Numbered from the stretch's first letter, positions 15,976-26,094 are shown. The stretch is DNA of 64,000 nt from Leptotrichia sp. oral taxon 223 (GCF_013394795.1 NZ_JABXYU010000001.1:1984001-2048000), one strand, 5' to 3'. Numbers and translations: made by a program. The notes: generated by a model not told the origin, from the letters alone.

Positions 15976-18804
15976 ATGAAAGACAACAAAATAAAAATTA
16001 TTGGAGCAAGGGAACATAATTTGAAGAATATTGATATTGAGATTCCTAAGAATGAGCTTGTGGTAATTACAGGGGTTTCGGGGAGTGGGAAATCCTCGCT
16101 TGCGTTTGATACGATTTATTCAGAAGGGCAGAGAAGGTATGTGGAGAGTTTGTCAGCTTATGCTAGGATGTTTATTGGGCAGATGCAGAAGCCTGAATTG
16201 GATAGTATTGAGGGGCTTTCGCCTGCGATTTCGATTGAGCAGAAAAGTGTTTCTAAGAATCCACGTTCAACTGTTGGGACAACTACCGAAATTTATGATT
16301 ATATGAGACTTTTATGGGCACACATTGGAGAGGCACATTGTCCGATTTGTCATCAGAAGGTGGAAAAGCAGTCGATTCAGGAAATTGTGGATAATCTTGT
16401 GAATGGACGAAACGAAAAGGATAAACTTATTGTATTGTCACCTGTTGTTATTGATAAAAAGGGGACTCATAAAAATCTGTTTTTGAATTTGCAAAAAAGA
16501 GGGTTTCAGAGAGTTCGGGTGAATGGAGATATTTTGGATTTGAATGACACAATTGACTTAGATAAGAATAAAAGACATAATATTGAAGTTGTTGTAGATA
16601 GGCTTGTTGTAAAAAAAGATGACAAGGAATTTTTGAGCAGAATTACAGAAGCTATCGAAACGGCAAGTGAGCTTTCCAATGGAAAAATTATTGCAAATGT
16701 GAATGGAGAAGATAACAAATATAGTGAAAATTTTTCCTGTCCAAATCATCCCGATGTGATTTTTCCAGATGTTGTGCCAAGACTGTTTTCGTTTAATGCG
16801 CCTTATGGGGCTTGTGAAGTTTGTAATGGGCTTGGTTCAAGGCTGGAAGTGGATGAGAATAAATTGATTGTAGATGAAAATTTGTCAATTAATGAAGGTG
16901 GAATTATTTTTCCGGGGGCAACGACGAAAAGGGGATGGAACTGGGATTTATTCACGGCGATGGCAAAGGCACATAAAATCGACTTGGATAAAAAGGTGTC
17001 TGAATTGACTCGGAAAGAAAAGGATATAATTTTTTATGGAAGTAATAAGAAGTTTAAGTTTTCTTGGAGCGGGGACAGTTTTAGTTATAATGGAAATAGG
17101 GATTTTGAGGGAATTGTGAATGGTATTGAGCGTAGGTATAGGGAAACTGCTTCTGAGTCTGCAAAGGAAGAAATTGAAGCAAAATATATGACGGAAAGAA
17201 CTTGTAAGACTTGTAAGGGGAAAAGGCTGAAAGATGTTGTTCTAGCGATAACTATAAATGATAAGAGCATTATTGACCTGACAGAAGTAAGTGTTGTTGA
17301 TGCATTGAAATTTTATGAAAATATTACGCTTACTGAAAAGCAGATGCAAATTGCGGCTGAAATACTGAAGGAGATAAAAGAACGACTGAAATTTATGATA
17401 AATGTGGGGCTTGACTATTTGAGCCTTGCCAGAATGACAAAAACTTTATCTGGTGGGGAATCTCAGAGAATAAGGCTGGCAACCCAGATTGGAAGCAGGC
17501 TTACAGGCGTAATTTATGTGCTGGATGAGCCTAGTATTGGACTTCATCAGAGGGATAATGATAAATTACTTGCAACATTGAAGGATTTACGTGACATTGG
17601 GAATAGTCTAATTGTCGTTGAACATGATGAGGATACGATGAGGGAAGCTGATTATCTGATTGATATAGGGCCAGGAGCTGGAATTAATGGTGGAGAAGTC
17701 GTTGCAGAAGGGACTCCAAAACAGGTTATGAAAAATAAAAAATCATTGACTGCACAATATTTGAATGGGAAAATAAAAATAGAAGTACCTGAAAAGAGAA
17801 GAAAAGCCACTAAAGAAATCGTTTTGAAAAATGCGAAAGGAAATAATCTGAAAAATGTTACAGTACACATTCCTTTGGAAGTATTTACGGTGGTTACAGG
17901 GGTTTCTGGAAGTGGAAAATCGACATTGATAAATCAGACACTTTATCCAGAACTTCATAATAGACTTAATAAAGGGAAATTGTATCCACTGGAAAATGGC
18001 GGAATAGACGGGCTTGAACATTTGGAAAAGGTTATTGACATAAATCAGTCGCCGATTGGAAGAACACCTCGTTCAAATACTGCAACTTATACAAAATTAT
18101 TTGACGATATAAGAGATTTATTTGCTCAGACAAATGATGCAAAAGTGAGAGGGTATAACAAAGGAAGATTTTCGTTCAATGTAAAAGGTGGGCGATGCGA
18201 AGCCTGTGGTGGTGCTGGAATTAATAAAATTGAGATGAATTTTTTGCCTGACGTTTATGTGGAATGTGAAGTTTGTAAAGGGAAACGTTATAATAGAGAA
18301 ACGCTGGAAGTGCATTACAAGGGGAAAAATATTTCGGATGTGCTGGATATGACGGTTGAGGAAGCATACGAATTTTTCAAGAATATTCCGACGCTTGAGA
18401 GAAAATTGCAGACATTGATTGACGTGGGAATGAACTATATTCAGTTGGGACAGCCTGCTACAACTCTTTCTGGAGGGGAAGCTCAAAGAATAAAACTTGC
18501 CACAGAACTTTCTAAAATTTCACGTGGGAAAACGATTTACGTGCTAGATGAACCGACGACGGGACTTCATTTTGAAGATATTAGAAAACTGCTGGAAGTG
18601 TTGAATCGACTTGTGGAAAAAGGGAATACGGTGCTTGTAATCGAGCATAACCTTGATGTTATAAAATATGCTGACTATATAATAGATATAGGGCCTGAAG
18701 GCGGGCATAAGGGCGGACAGATTATTGCAAAGGGAACTCCGGAGGAAATAATAAAATCACGAAAGTCGTATACGGCAAAATTTTTGAAAAAATATTTGAA
18801 GTAA
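15976..18804 (+). CDS. uvrA: Excinuclease ABC subunit A
   Basis: A 942-residue UvrA, full length. It is the damage-sensing ATPase dimer that loads UvrB in nucleotide excision repair. Visible are Walker A GVSGSGKSS (about residue 33), the Zn-binding CPNH..CEVCNG modules, the first signature LSGGESQRIRLA with VLDEPSIGLH, then the second Walker A GVSGSGKST, the zinc finger CEACGG...CEVCKG and the second signature LSGGEAQRIKLA with VLDEPTTGLH. It starts at the ATG at 15976. With uvrC this gives two of the three excinuclease subunits in the window; uvrB is absent. Confidence 0.98.
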   Translation: MKDNKIKIIGAREHNLKNIDIEIPKNELVVITGVSGSGKSSLAFDTIYSEGQRRYVESLSAYARMFIGQMQKPELDSIEGLSPAISIEQKSVSKNPRSTVGTTTEIYDYMRLLWAHIGEAHCPICHQKVEKQSIQEIVDNLVNGRNEKDKLIVLSPVVIDKKGTHKNLFLNLQKRGFQRVRVNGDILDLNDTIDLDKNKRHNIEVVVDRLVVKKDDKEFLSRITEAIETASELSNGKIIANVNGEDNKYSENFSCPNHPDVIFPDVVPRLFSFNAPYGACEVCNGLGSRLEVDENKLIVDENLSINEGGIIFPGATTKRGWNWDLFTAMAKAHKIDLDKKVSELTRKEKDIIFYGSNKKFKFSWSGDSFSYNGNRDFEGIVNGIERRYRETASESAKEEIEAKYMTERTCKTCKGKRLKDVVLAITINDKSIIDLTEVSVVDALKFYENITLTEKQMQIAAEILKEIKERLKFMINVGLDYLSLARMTKTLSGGESQRIRLATQIGSRLTGVIYVLDEPSIGLHQRDNDKLLATLKDLRDIGNSLIVVEHDEDTMREADYLIDIGPGAGINGGEVVAEGTPKQVMKNKKSLTAQYLNGKIKIEVPEKRRKATKEIVLKNAKGNNLKNVTVHIPLEVFTVVTGVSGSGKSTLINQTLYPELHNRLNKGKLYPLENGGIDGLEHLEKVIDINQSPIGRTPRSNTATYTKLFDDIRDLFAQTNDAKVRGYNKGRFSFNVKGGRCEACGGAGINKIEMNFLPDVYVECEVCKGKRYNRETLEVHYKGKNISDVLDMTVEEAYEFFKNIPTLERKLQTLIDVGMNYIQLGQPATTLSGGEAQRIKLATELSKISRGKTIYVLDEPTTGLHFEDIRKLLEVLNRLVEKGNTVLVIEHNLDVIKYADYIIDIGPEGGHKGGQIIAKGTPEEIIKSRKSYTAKFLKKYLK

Positions 18805-18945
18805 AATTTTGTAATAAAAGATAAAACTAATTTTAAAAATATGAAATAATAAATAATATTTTGTATTATTAGGACAAGCAAATACTTGATAAAACTATTT
18901 AAAAATAAAATCAGGTAAATTGTAGCAAAGAAAAGGAGAAAAAGA

Positions 18946-19473
18946 TTGGTTATGAAAAGTAAAAATTCATTTTTAAAAACGGCGTTATTAATGCTAATAA
19001 TGATGTTTGGAATAATTTCCTGCGATTTTTTGGCAAATAAGACAATTCGTGTGCCAAATTCGGTAATTGAATCAAAGATGAAGGAAAAATTTCCAATTAC
19101 AAAAAACTTTTTGGTAGGGAAAATTACTGTAAAAAATCCTAAGCTTTCATTTAAGGATAACAGAATTTATCTTACAACTGATTATGACGCTTCACTGCTG
19201 GCAGACAGATCAGAGGGAGTTATTGAACTAAATAGCGAAATTAAGTTTGATGAAAAGACGGAGCAGCTTTATCTGGTAGATATGCAAGTGGAGAGAATAC
19301 TGGATAAAAATGGAAAAGATGTTGTGACAACGCCTGCTGCGAAATCAATGAAGGCGATAATAGCAAATTATCTTGAAACAAATCCAGTTTATAAATATGA
19401 GTCAGATGGCAAGAAAAAAGTTAAAGTAAAAAATATGTTTATAAAAAATGGGAAGTTGTTTGTTCAAACTTAA
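18946..19473 (+). CDS. DUF1439 lipoprotein (YceB-like)
   Basis: A 175-residue lipoprotein. The signal peptide ends at a lipobox IISC (Cys about residue 26). The mature part has the DUF1439 layout: VPNSVIESKMKEKFPI, KITVKNPKLSF, a beta-rich middle and LDKNGKDV, ending with ..NPVYKYESDGKKKVKVK. It is a paralogue of the membrane-anchored protein at 5982-6497. The start may be TTG at 18946 (7 bases after AGGAG) or the ATG at 18952. E. coli YceB has no established function. A terminator follows at 19492. Confidence 0.78.
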   Translation: MVMKSKNSFLKTALLMLIMMFGIISCDFLANKTIRVPNSVIESKMKEKFPITKNFLVGKITVKNPKLSFKDNRIYLTTDYDASLLADRSEGVIELNSEIKFDEKTEQLYLVDMQVERILDKNGKDVVTTPAAKSMKAIIANYLETNPVYKYESDGKKKVKVKNMFIKNGKLFVQT

Positions 19474-19491
19474 TGGAAATAAGTTAAAATT

Positions 19492-19522
19492 ACAGTGGAA
19501 TTTAGATTTCGCTGTATTTTTT
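19492..19522 (+). terminator. Terminator after the DUF1439 lipoprotein gene
   Basis: ACAGTGGAAT (19492-19501), loop TTAG, then ATTTCGCTGT (19506-19515) form a 10-bp stem with two G-U pairs, followed by ATTTTTTT. Confidence 0.8.
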
Positions 19523-19598
19523 TAAAATAAAGTTGTAATTTTCAGATTTCTTTGATAAGATTGAATACAGAATACTTTTTAGGAAGGAAAATACAAAA

Positions 19599-22500
19599 TT
19601 GGAGAAATTATTTGATAAATTAAGTAAATTAACTAGCTTATCTATCGTGGATAGGGGAATTAGATATTTTAATAAGAAAAAAGCAGAATTGACAACACTT
19701 ATAAAAACTGGGGATAAAATAACGGTAGAATCACGGGTTACGGGAAATTATGGAAACGCTTATGATGTTGATATAACTTACTTTGCAGGTAATAGGCAAC
19801 AGGATGAAAGCATAGTGTATGAATGTACCTGCCCAAATTTTTCTGATACAGGGAAACCATGTAAACATATTATTGCGACTGGAATAGCGGCGGATAAGGA
19901 AATTGAGGTTGGAAATATTTATTTTAAGGAAAATAGGGAATTTAAAAGGGAGAAAGATAGAGAAAAGATTAATAGTTATGTAACAATCGCAGAAGATGAA
20001 GAGTATGATGAAATTTTTAAAGAGGCTAAAAAATCTTTTGAAAAAGAAGAAAAAAATATCTATAAGGAAATTGAAGAGGAAGAAATTAATAAGTTTAGGG
20101 AAAAGCTGATGGACTTAAAGAACAGGCTTGATAAAAATGAAATTCCAGATTCAGAAAAAAATGAGTACAGGCTGGAACTGGAAATAAATCAAGTAATACC
20201 TTCAGTATTGGCTTTGAGAATGAAGGCAGGAGAAAAAAGCTTGCATTATGTAAAAGATTTGGAATCTTTTATCAGTTCAATAGGGGAAAAAGAATCTTAT
20301 GAAGTTACACCGAGAAATATTTACAATCCAGATTTGCATTATTTTAATGAAACAGATAAAAAAATAATAAAGAATCTGGACGATTATTTTAAGAAAAAAC
20401 AGGGATTTGGAATGCATTTTAATAGTTATTATGGAAAGCCGCAAGGCGAGCCGATGAATCCATTGCTGGCAGAACAGATATTTTCAGCTGTAGAAAATAA
20501 AAAAACAATAAGATCTGAAGGCAAGACGCTTTATGTTACAGGGGAATATGAGCCGATATTTGCATTTCAAAAGGATAAACGTGGAAGAGAAAAAATAATT
20601 CTAAGGGATTTTATAGTTTTGTCATCTACAAGCCGTTATTTTAGCTTGAGAAACGGCATATCAAATATTGAGAAATTTCATAAAATGAGTGATGTGGAAT
20701 GGGAGATAATGAATACTCTTACAGATGGAACTAGGAGCGGAACAGAATATCTGAATGAAATATCAGGAAAATTTGTTAATGAAATAAAAGAAATGCTTTC
20801 AAAATATGAAATTCCAGTTGCTAAAATTACAGAAGAGTATGGAAAAGTAAATATTTTTGTAGAAGAAGGGTATGGTAAAAATAAACTTCAAGTAACGATT
20901 TCCTGCCTTGAGGAAAGCATTAAGACTGATGATGGCTATTTTATTCCGAAAAAAAATGAAAAGTTGCAAAAAGAAATTTCTGAAAATTTTCAAAAATATG
21001 CAGATGCAAAGCTTATTGAGAATCACTGGCATTGGGAACATGAATTTTATAATATGCCAAAACAACTTAAATCAGCTGATATTGTACTGGAAATTGACAA
21101 AAATGAATTTCTTGTGATGGCGGATATTATTGATGAAAAATATTCTGAAAATGTGAATATTAATGTGAATGATAAGATAAGAAAAATCCGCAGAGTTGGC
21201 GTGGAAATCAATATAAAATCTGTTGGAAATGAACTTTTTAGCGTAAATTTCAATATTGAAGGAATTGATGAAAAAGATGTGGAAACAGTTCTGGAAGCAG
21301 TGAGGAATGAAGATAAATTCATTACGCTGTCAAGCGGGGAACTTGTGAAAATTGCCAACAGGAGCGCTGAAGAGATGATTGGGATTGCTGATGCAATTTC
21401 AGATTTGAAAATTGGAGAAAATAGAATTTCCAAGATAAAAGCCTTGCAGCTGGCACAAGTTTCTAGCAGTATTAATGAGGAACTAAATGAAATGGAGGAA
21501 TTTAAGCAGCTATTTGAAAAAATAAAAAATCGTGAAAACAAGGAGCCGTCAAATATAAAGGTAAAACTATTTCCTTATCAGAAAATTGGGTTTAACTGGC
21601 TAAAAAATATGTATGATATTGGCTTTGGCGGAATTTTGGCAGATGATATGGGACTTGGGAAAACTTTACAGGCGATTTCGCTTATTTCGGAAATTCAGCT
21701 GGAAAATAAGGATTTGTTTGGAATAATTATTGTTCCAACTTCACTTCTGCACAACTGGAAGGAAGAATTTTATAAATTTTCGGATATAAAGCCAATACTT
21801 GTTGAAGGAACGGCTGAGGCAAGAAGAGAAATAGTGAAAAAAACAGAAAAAGGGATTCTAATAACGACATATCAGACTTTCAGAAATGATGTGAAAAATT
21901 ATAAAAATAAAAAATTCGATGTGGCAATACTGGATGAGGCGCAAAATATTAAAAATGTATCATCACTTGTAAAAAAAGCAACAAATAAATTAAACAGTTC
22001 CGTAAATTTCGCCCTTACAGGAACTCCAATCGAAAACAGCATAATGGAACTCTGGTCAATCTTTGACTTTATCTTGCCTGGCTATCTTGATAACATAACA
22101 AAATTCAGAAGAAAATACAGACATTCATTACACAATCCAGATTCAAAAAAAATATTTAACCTAAAAAATATAGTTTCCCCGTTTATTTTGCGAAGAACAA
22201 AAAGCGAGGTATTAACGGAACTGCCTGAAAAAGTGGAAAACAACATGATTGTCGAATTAAGCGAAGAGCAGAAGAAATTATACATGGCATACGTCAAAAA
22301 GGCAAAACAGGAACTTAGAGAATTTAACAAGGAAGAAAACAATAATTTAAAAGTGCTGGCAATTTTGACAAAATTACGTCAAATTTGTAATTCTCCACAA
22401 TTATTTGATGAAAATTACACAGGTGAGGTTGCTAAAATTGAGCTGTTAAAGGAACTAATGCCAGATATTTTGGGAAATAATCACAGAATGCTCATATTTT

Positions 22501-22967
22501 CGCAATTTTTAGGAACGCTGGAAGAAATAAAGAAAGAACTGGAAAAGGAAAATGTCAAATATTTTTATATTGACGGAAGTGTAAAATCCAAAGAACGTAT
22601 GGAAATTTCCAAAAAATTTAATTCAGGTGAAGGGCAGGCTGTTCTGATTTCGTTAAAAGCTGGAGGAACAGGATTAAATCTGGTTGGAGCGGATGTTGTA
22701 ATCCATTACGATCCATGGTGGAATTTTGCTGTGGAAAATCAAGCAAGTGATAGGGCCCACAGAATTGGACAGAAAAAAAGCGTCCAAGTCATAAAACTGA
22801 TAACAGAAGGCACAATTGAGGAAAAAATAATAAAAATTCAGGAAAAGAAACGAACCTTAAGTGAAAATATTTTGGAAAAAAACAATAAAAGTGATGATAA
22901 AGAAGCAAAAGAAATTTTTGAGATGAATGAGAAGGAATTGATGGAGCTTTTGAGTTTTGGTAAATAA
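19599..22967 (+). CDS. SWIM zinc-finger SNF2-family helicase
   Basis: A 1122-residue Swi2/Snf2 ATPase of the bacterial type (like HepA-class/YqhH). It starts at TTG behind AGGAAGGAAA. The N-terminus has a SWIM zinc finger with C76, C78, C88 and H90 (ECTCPN..GKPCKH). A long middle region follows, partly coiled-coil and Glu/Lys-rich (about 100-180), matching the SNF2 helicase-associated region. The motor occupies the last ~480 residues: LFPYQKIGFNW, Walker A DDMGLGKT, DEAQNIKN box, LTGTPIENS, then the C-terminal lobe with ISLKAGGTGLNL and SDRAHRIGQ. It translocates on double-stranded DNA; a role in transcription recycling or repair is likely but unproven. Confidence 0.92.
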   Translation: MEKLFDKLSKLTSLSIVDRGIRYFNKKKAELTTLIKTGDKITVESRVTGNYGNAYDVDITYFAGNRQQDESIVYECTCPNFSDTGKPCKHIIATGIAADKEIEVGNIYFKENREFKREKDREKINSYVTIAEDEEYDEIFKEAKKSFEKEEKNIYKEIEEEEINKFREKLMDLKNRLDKNEIPDSEKNEYRLELEINQVIPSVLALRMKAGEKSLHYVKDLESFISSIGEKESYEVTPRNIYNPDLHYFNETDKKIIKNLDDYFKKKQGFGMHFNSYYGKPQGEPMNPLLAEQIFSAVENKKTIRSEGKTLYVTGEYEPIFAFQKDKRGREKIILRDFIVLSSTSRYFSLRNGISNIEKFHKMSDVEWEIMNTLTDGTRSGTEYLNEISGKFVNEIKEMLSKYEIPVAKITEEYGKVNIFVEEGYGKNKLQVTISCLEESIKTDDGYFIPKKNEKLQKEISENFQKYADAKLIENHWHWEHEFYNMPKQLKSADIVLEIDKNEFLVMADIIDEKYSENVNINVNDKIRKIRRVGVEINIKSVGNELFSVNFNIEGIDEKDVETVLEAVRNEDKFITLSSGELVKIANRSAEEMIGIADAISDLKIGENRISKIKALQLAQVSSSINEELNEMEEFKQLFEKIKNRENKEPSNIKVKLFPYQKIGFNWLKNMYDIGFGGILADDMGLGKTLQAISLISEIQLENKDLFGIIIVPTSLLHNWKEEFYKFSDIKPILVEGTAEARREIVKKTEKGILITTYQTFRNDVKNYKNKKFDVAILDEAQNIKNVSSLVKKATNKLNSSVNFALTGTPIENSIMELWSIFDFILPGYLDNITKFRRKYRHSLHNPDSKKIFNLKNIVSPFILRRTKSEVLTELPEKVENNMIVELSEEQKKLYMAYVKKAKQELREFNKEENNNLKVLAILTKLRQICNSPQLFDENYTGEVAKIELLKELMPDILGNNHRMLIFSQFLGTLEEIKKELEKENVKYFYIDGSVKSKERMEISKKFNSGEGQAVLISLKAGGTGLNLVGADVVIHYDPWWNFAVENQASDRAHRIGQKKSVQVIKLITEGTIEEKIIKIQEKKRTLSENILEKNNKSDDKEAKEIFEMNEKELMELLSFGK

Positions 22968-23033
22968 CATATTGATTTGAAAAAATTTCAAAAATTTTAG
23001 ATCGCAACGCTTATAAAAAAAGAAGTTATAACA

Positions 23034-23062
23034 TTGACAATATTTAATAAAAATGATATACT
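23034..23062 (+). promoter_or_regulatory. Promoter of the SRP RNA
   Basis: TTGACA (23034-23039), a 17-base spacer and TATACT (23057-23062), about 8 bases before the RNA. Confidence 0.88.
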
Positions 23063-23069
23063 AGTTTAG

Positions 23070-23279
23070 TCATACTAGCCGGGGAGTTAGCGGTGCCCTG
23101 TATCTACAACCCGCTTTAGTAGAGGTGATGTCAAATTTAAGGGAAGTTCTAGTATCAACGTCTTATTTCAAAAGTGTTGAGAAAATAGTCCTGTATTGTA
23201 GAGAGTTAGCGAAATGTGTCAGGTTGGGAACGAAGCAGCACTAAGTTAGTTTCTCTAGGTTTACAGGGTAGCTGTTTTT
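23070..23279 (+). ncRNA. ffs: Signal recognition particle RNA, large bacterial type
   Basis: About 210 nucleotides. The 5' part AGCCGGGGAGTTAGCGGTGC and CCCTGTA matches the Alu domain of Bacillus/Clostridium-type SRP RNA, and CCCTGTA pairs with TACAGGG near 23262. The domain IV tip GTCAGGTTGGGAACGAAGC (23218-23236) has the GGAA tetraloop and the AGCAGC asymmetric loop that bind Ffh. It ends in a T run near 23274-23279. It guides ribosomes making membrane and secreted proteins to FtsY. Having an Alu domain, it is unlike the short 4.5S RNA of E. coli. Confidence 0.92.
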
Positions 23280-23484
23280 GAGCTTTTGGATTAAGAAACG
23301 GATGGTAGAATGTTTTCGAGAATTTGATGTATGACTTTTTATTTAATTAATTATAGTGTATTATCTTAAAATTGAAATTCCTTTTTCAAAAATTAAATTT
23401 ATTTAGTTTTGTTTTAAAAAGCTAAGAGTGGTTTAATAATTATTTTTTAGTTTAGTTTCTTTTACTACGAATGGAGGTTTCACG

Positions 23485-24732
23485 ATGAAAGTAGTTGAAT
23501 GGGATAGAAAGGAGAATATAAGTAAAATTTTAATAGATTTATTGGAGATAGATCCGAAATTTTCTTTTGATAAAGAGAAGGATGATATATTTTTTTTATA
23601 TAATAATGGAGAGTTGTGTGGATATGTAATTCTTATTTTAAACAATATTGCCCAATTGAAAAAAATATTTATTTTACCAAAATTAAGAAATAATGGATAT
23701 GGAACATTTTTTTTAAAATATATAATTAATTGGATTACAAATAAAAATTTTGATTCACTAATCATAACTAATCATAAAAAAATGAACAATTTCCTTGAAA
23801 AACAGCGATTTATAAAAACAGAGGACGGATATATATTAAATAATCTGACAGAAACTAAAAGACAGAAAAAAAATATGCTATCTATTTCCAAGTTTGCAAT
23901 TTGTGTAAATATTGTTCTTGCTTTATTAAAAATTATGGCTGGGAAAATTTTTTACAGTATGTCATTGCTTTCCGATGGATTAAATTCACTTTCTGACTTA
24001 ATTACCAATGTATTGGTTATAGTGGGGCTAAAGGTTGGAAGTAATCCCGAAGATAAGGAGCATCCGTTTGGGCATGGAAAGATAGAGCCGGTTTTTAGCG
24101 TGATAATTGGTACATTTATAATGATAACGGCTTTTGAACTTATAAAAGATAATTTTTCAAAATTAATTTCCTTTAACAGTGAAAATAATGTAAATATCAC
24201 ATTCATTCCAATAATTATAACTGTTCTGGCAATACTGATAAAAATTTTTCAGTTGGCTTTTATGCAAAAGAAAGCAAAAAAATATAATAATGCTTTGATA
24301 AATTCACTTCTTGCAGATTACAAGACAGATATTGTAATATCAACTTCTGTTTTGATTGGGCTTACTCTATCAAAGATTCATCCTGCATTTGATACAATTG
24401 TAGGATTTATTGTGTCGATGTATATTATAAAGAGCGGTTATGAACTGATAAAGGAAAATTCTTTGATATTGCTGGATTCACAAGATGATGCCCTGATTGA
24501 AAAAATTCGTTCAGAAATATTACAATTTGAAGAAATTGAAAATGCACACGATTTTCGCATGACTACTTCTGGAAAAGACATTTATATGTTTGTGGATGTA
24601 CGAATGGATAAAAATAAGACGATTGAAGAAGCACACGATATTACAAATAAAATTTCAAAAAAAATTAAGCATAAATATAAAAATATAAAAAGGCTTTTGA
24701 TTCATATAGAGCCTGTTTATGAAGATGATTAA
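23485..24732 (+). CDS. GNAT domain fused to a CDF metal exporter, probably Mn
   Basis: A 415-residue two-domain protein. Residues 1-~120 resemble a GNAT acetyltransferase (LKKIFILPKLRNNGYGTFF, with the acetyl-CoA loop RNNGYG). Residues ~130-415 are a cation diffusion facilitator: six membrane segments, the HPFGHGKIEP loop after segment 2, and a cytoplasmic C-terminal domain. Metal-site residues are N167 and D171 in segment 2 and D278 and D282 in segment 5. The N-D-D-D set is that of manganese exporters such as pneumococcal MntE, not the H/D sets of zinc CDFs. The fused GNAT may sense acetyl-CoA or be a decayed domain. Mn specificity is inference from those four residues. Confidence 0.85.
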   Translation: MKVVEWDRKENISKILIDLLEIDPKFSFDKEKDDIFFLYNNGELCGYVILILNNIAQLKKIFILPKLRNNGYGTFFLKYIINWITNKNFDSLIITNHKKMNNFLEKQRFIKTEDGYILNNLTETKRQKKNMLSISKFAICVNIVLALLKIMAGKIFYSMSLLSDGLNSLSDLITNVLVIVGLKVGSNPEDKEHPFGHGKIEPVFSVIIGTFIMITAFELIKDNFSKLISFNSENNVNITFIPIIITVLAILIKIFQLAFMQKKAKKYNNALINSLLADYKTDIVISTSVLIGLTLSKIHPAFDTIVGFIVSMYIIKSGYELIKENSLILLDSQDDALIEKIRSEILQFEEIENAHDFRMTTSGKDIYMFVDVRMDKNKTIEEAHDITNKISKKIKHKYKNIKRLLIHIEPVYEDD

Positions 24733-24795
24733 ATTTTTTGAAATAGAAATTAAATAAGTTACTAATTTATAAAAATATAAAGGAGATATAGTAAA

Positions 24796-26094
24796 ATGAT
24801 AGAAAAAATAAAACATGAGAAATACAAGATTTTAAAAAGAAATATTATTGAAGATTCTGATTTTACAAAGGAAACAATGTTTATTCTGATTTGTGCAATG
24901 ATTATAGCTTCAATAGGATTAAATACAAATTCTGTTGCAGTAATTATTGGAGCAATGTTGATTTCGCCACTAATGTCACCAATTCAGTCGCTAGGATTGG
25001 GATTATCAAATGGAAATTTAAAAAGAGTTTATGTATCACTTTTTAGATTGGGAATTTTTATATTAATAAGTGTAGTAAGTTCCACTTTTTATTTTTTAGT
25101 AAGCCCTATAAATGATGCAACACCACAGATACTAGCAAGAACTTATCCTACTTTATGGGACGTTTTAATCGCAATTTTTGGTGGAATTGCAGGAGTAATT
25201 GGAAAAACTAAAGAAGATGGTGGAAATGTAGTTCCTGGAGTAGCTATTGCAACAGCATTAATGCCTCCTTTGTGTGTAATAGGATTTGGGATTGCTCATG
25301 GGAATCTGAAAATTTTTCTTGGAGCAGGATATTTGTTTATAATAAATGTATTTTTTATAATGATAGCAACATTAGTTGGTTTGATAGTTTATTCTGGAAA
25401 TATTTTTGAAGCAAGAAATAAAGTTTCAATAAAAAAACAAGTAATATTTTATATAGGAAGTTTAATCATAATTATTCCAAGTATATATACAGCAACAACT
25501 TTAGTTCAAGATACAGCGAGAGAAAATTCATTAAAAAAATTTATTTCAAGGGAATTAAAAAATCATTATGTTTTTGATAATTCTATTAATAAAAAAGATA
25601 AAACTGTTACTTTAAAAATTGTAGGAGATGCCTTTAAAAAACAGGATATTGAGAAATTAGAAAAAAAACTGGAAAAATATAAATTGAAAAACTATAAATT
25701 AAAAATACAGCAGTTATCCAATGAAAAGTATTTAACAGCACAGGACTTATCAAAATATCTGAACGAAGAAAAAATAAAAGAAAATGCTGAAGATGTTTCA
25801 TTACCGATTGAAAATAAAAATCAAGAAATTTTGGAAAATGATTTAAAAACTGTTGAAAATATTTTATATAAAAATTTTTCAAATAATATTAGTGAAGTTA
25901 AAATTGGGAAATTGATAGATGCAAATAATAATGAGAACTTTGTTGTTTTAGTTGTTGGGAATGAAACAATGACAGATGAAATTTCTGAAAAGATAAAAAA
26001 TATTGAATTTGATACTGAGAAAAAATATCAAATTATTATTGAAAAAAATAAGCAAGAAAAAGTTAATACATTATCTGAAGAGAATCAAAAATAA
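24796..26094 (+). CDS. DUF389 integral membrane protein
   Basis: A 432-residue protein. The N-terminal half has six or so membrane segments with the DUF389 signature VAVIIGAMLISPLMSPIQ (about residues 46-63) and VVPGVAIATALMPPLCVIG (about 150-168). The C-terminal ~200 residues are soluble, charged and Lys/Glu-rich. Family function is unknown. It follows the GNAT-CDF gene by 63 bases in the same direction and could share its transcript. Confidence 0.85.
   Translation: MIEKIKHEKYKILKRNIIEDSDFTKETMFILICAMIIASIGLNTNSVAVIIGAMLISPLMSPIQSLGLGLSNGNLKRVYVSLFRLGIFILISVVSSTFYFLVSPINDATPQILARTYPTLWDVLIAIFGGIAGVIGKTKEDGGNVVPGVAIATALMPPLCVIGFGIAHGNLKIFLGAGYLFIINVFFIMIATLVGLIVYSGNIFEARNKVSIKKQVIFYIGSLIIIIPSIYTATTLVQDTARENSLKKFISRELKNHYVFDNSINKKDKTVTLKIVGDAFKKQDIEKLEKKLEKYKLKNYKLKIQQLSNEKYLTAQDLSKYLNEEKIKENAEDVSLPIENKNQEILENDLKTVENILYKNFSNNISEVKIGKLIDANNNENFVVLVVGNETMTDEISEKIKNIEFDTEKKYQIIIEKNKQEKVNTLSEENQK

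Larger units (their letters stand above)
22968..23484. other. Gap containing the SRP RNA gene
   Basis: The 516-base gap holds the SRP RNA and its promoter. From 23290 to 23484 is an AT-rich leader of the GNAT-CDF gene with a GGAGG ribosome site. No riboswitch was recognised there, including the yybP-ykoY manganese type. Confidence 0.5.

Noticed and set aside
21047-21541. 164-codon minus-strand frame inside the SNF2 gene
   Set aside because: Ser/Phe/Ile-rich shadow of an Asp/Glu/Asn/Lys-rich coding strand.
23290-23484. Possible yybP-ykoY manganese riboswitch before the CDF gene
   Set aside because: The leader shows none of the conserved loops of that class that I could find by eye.
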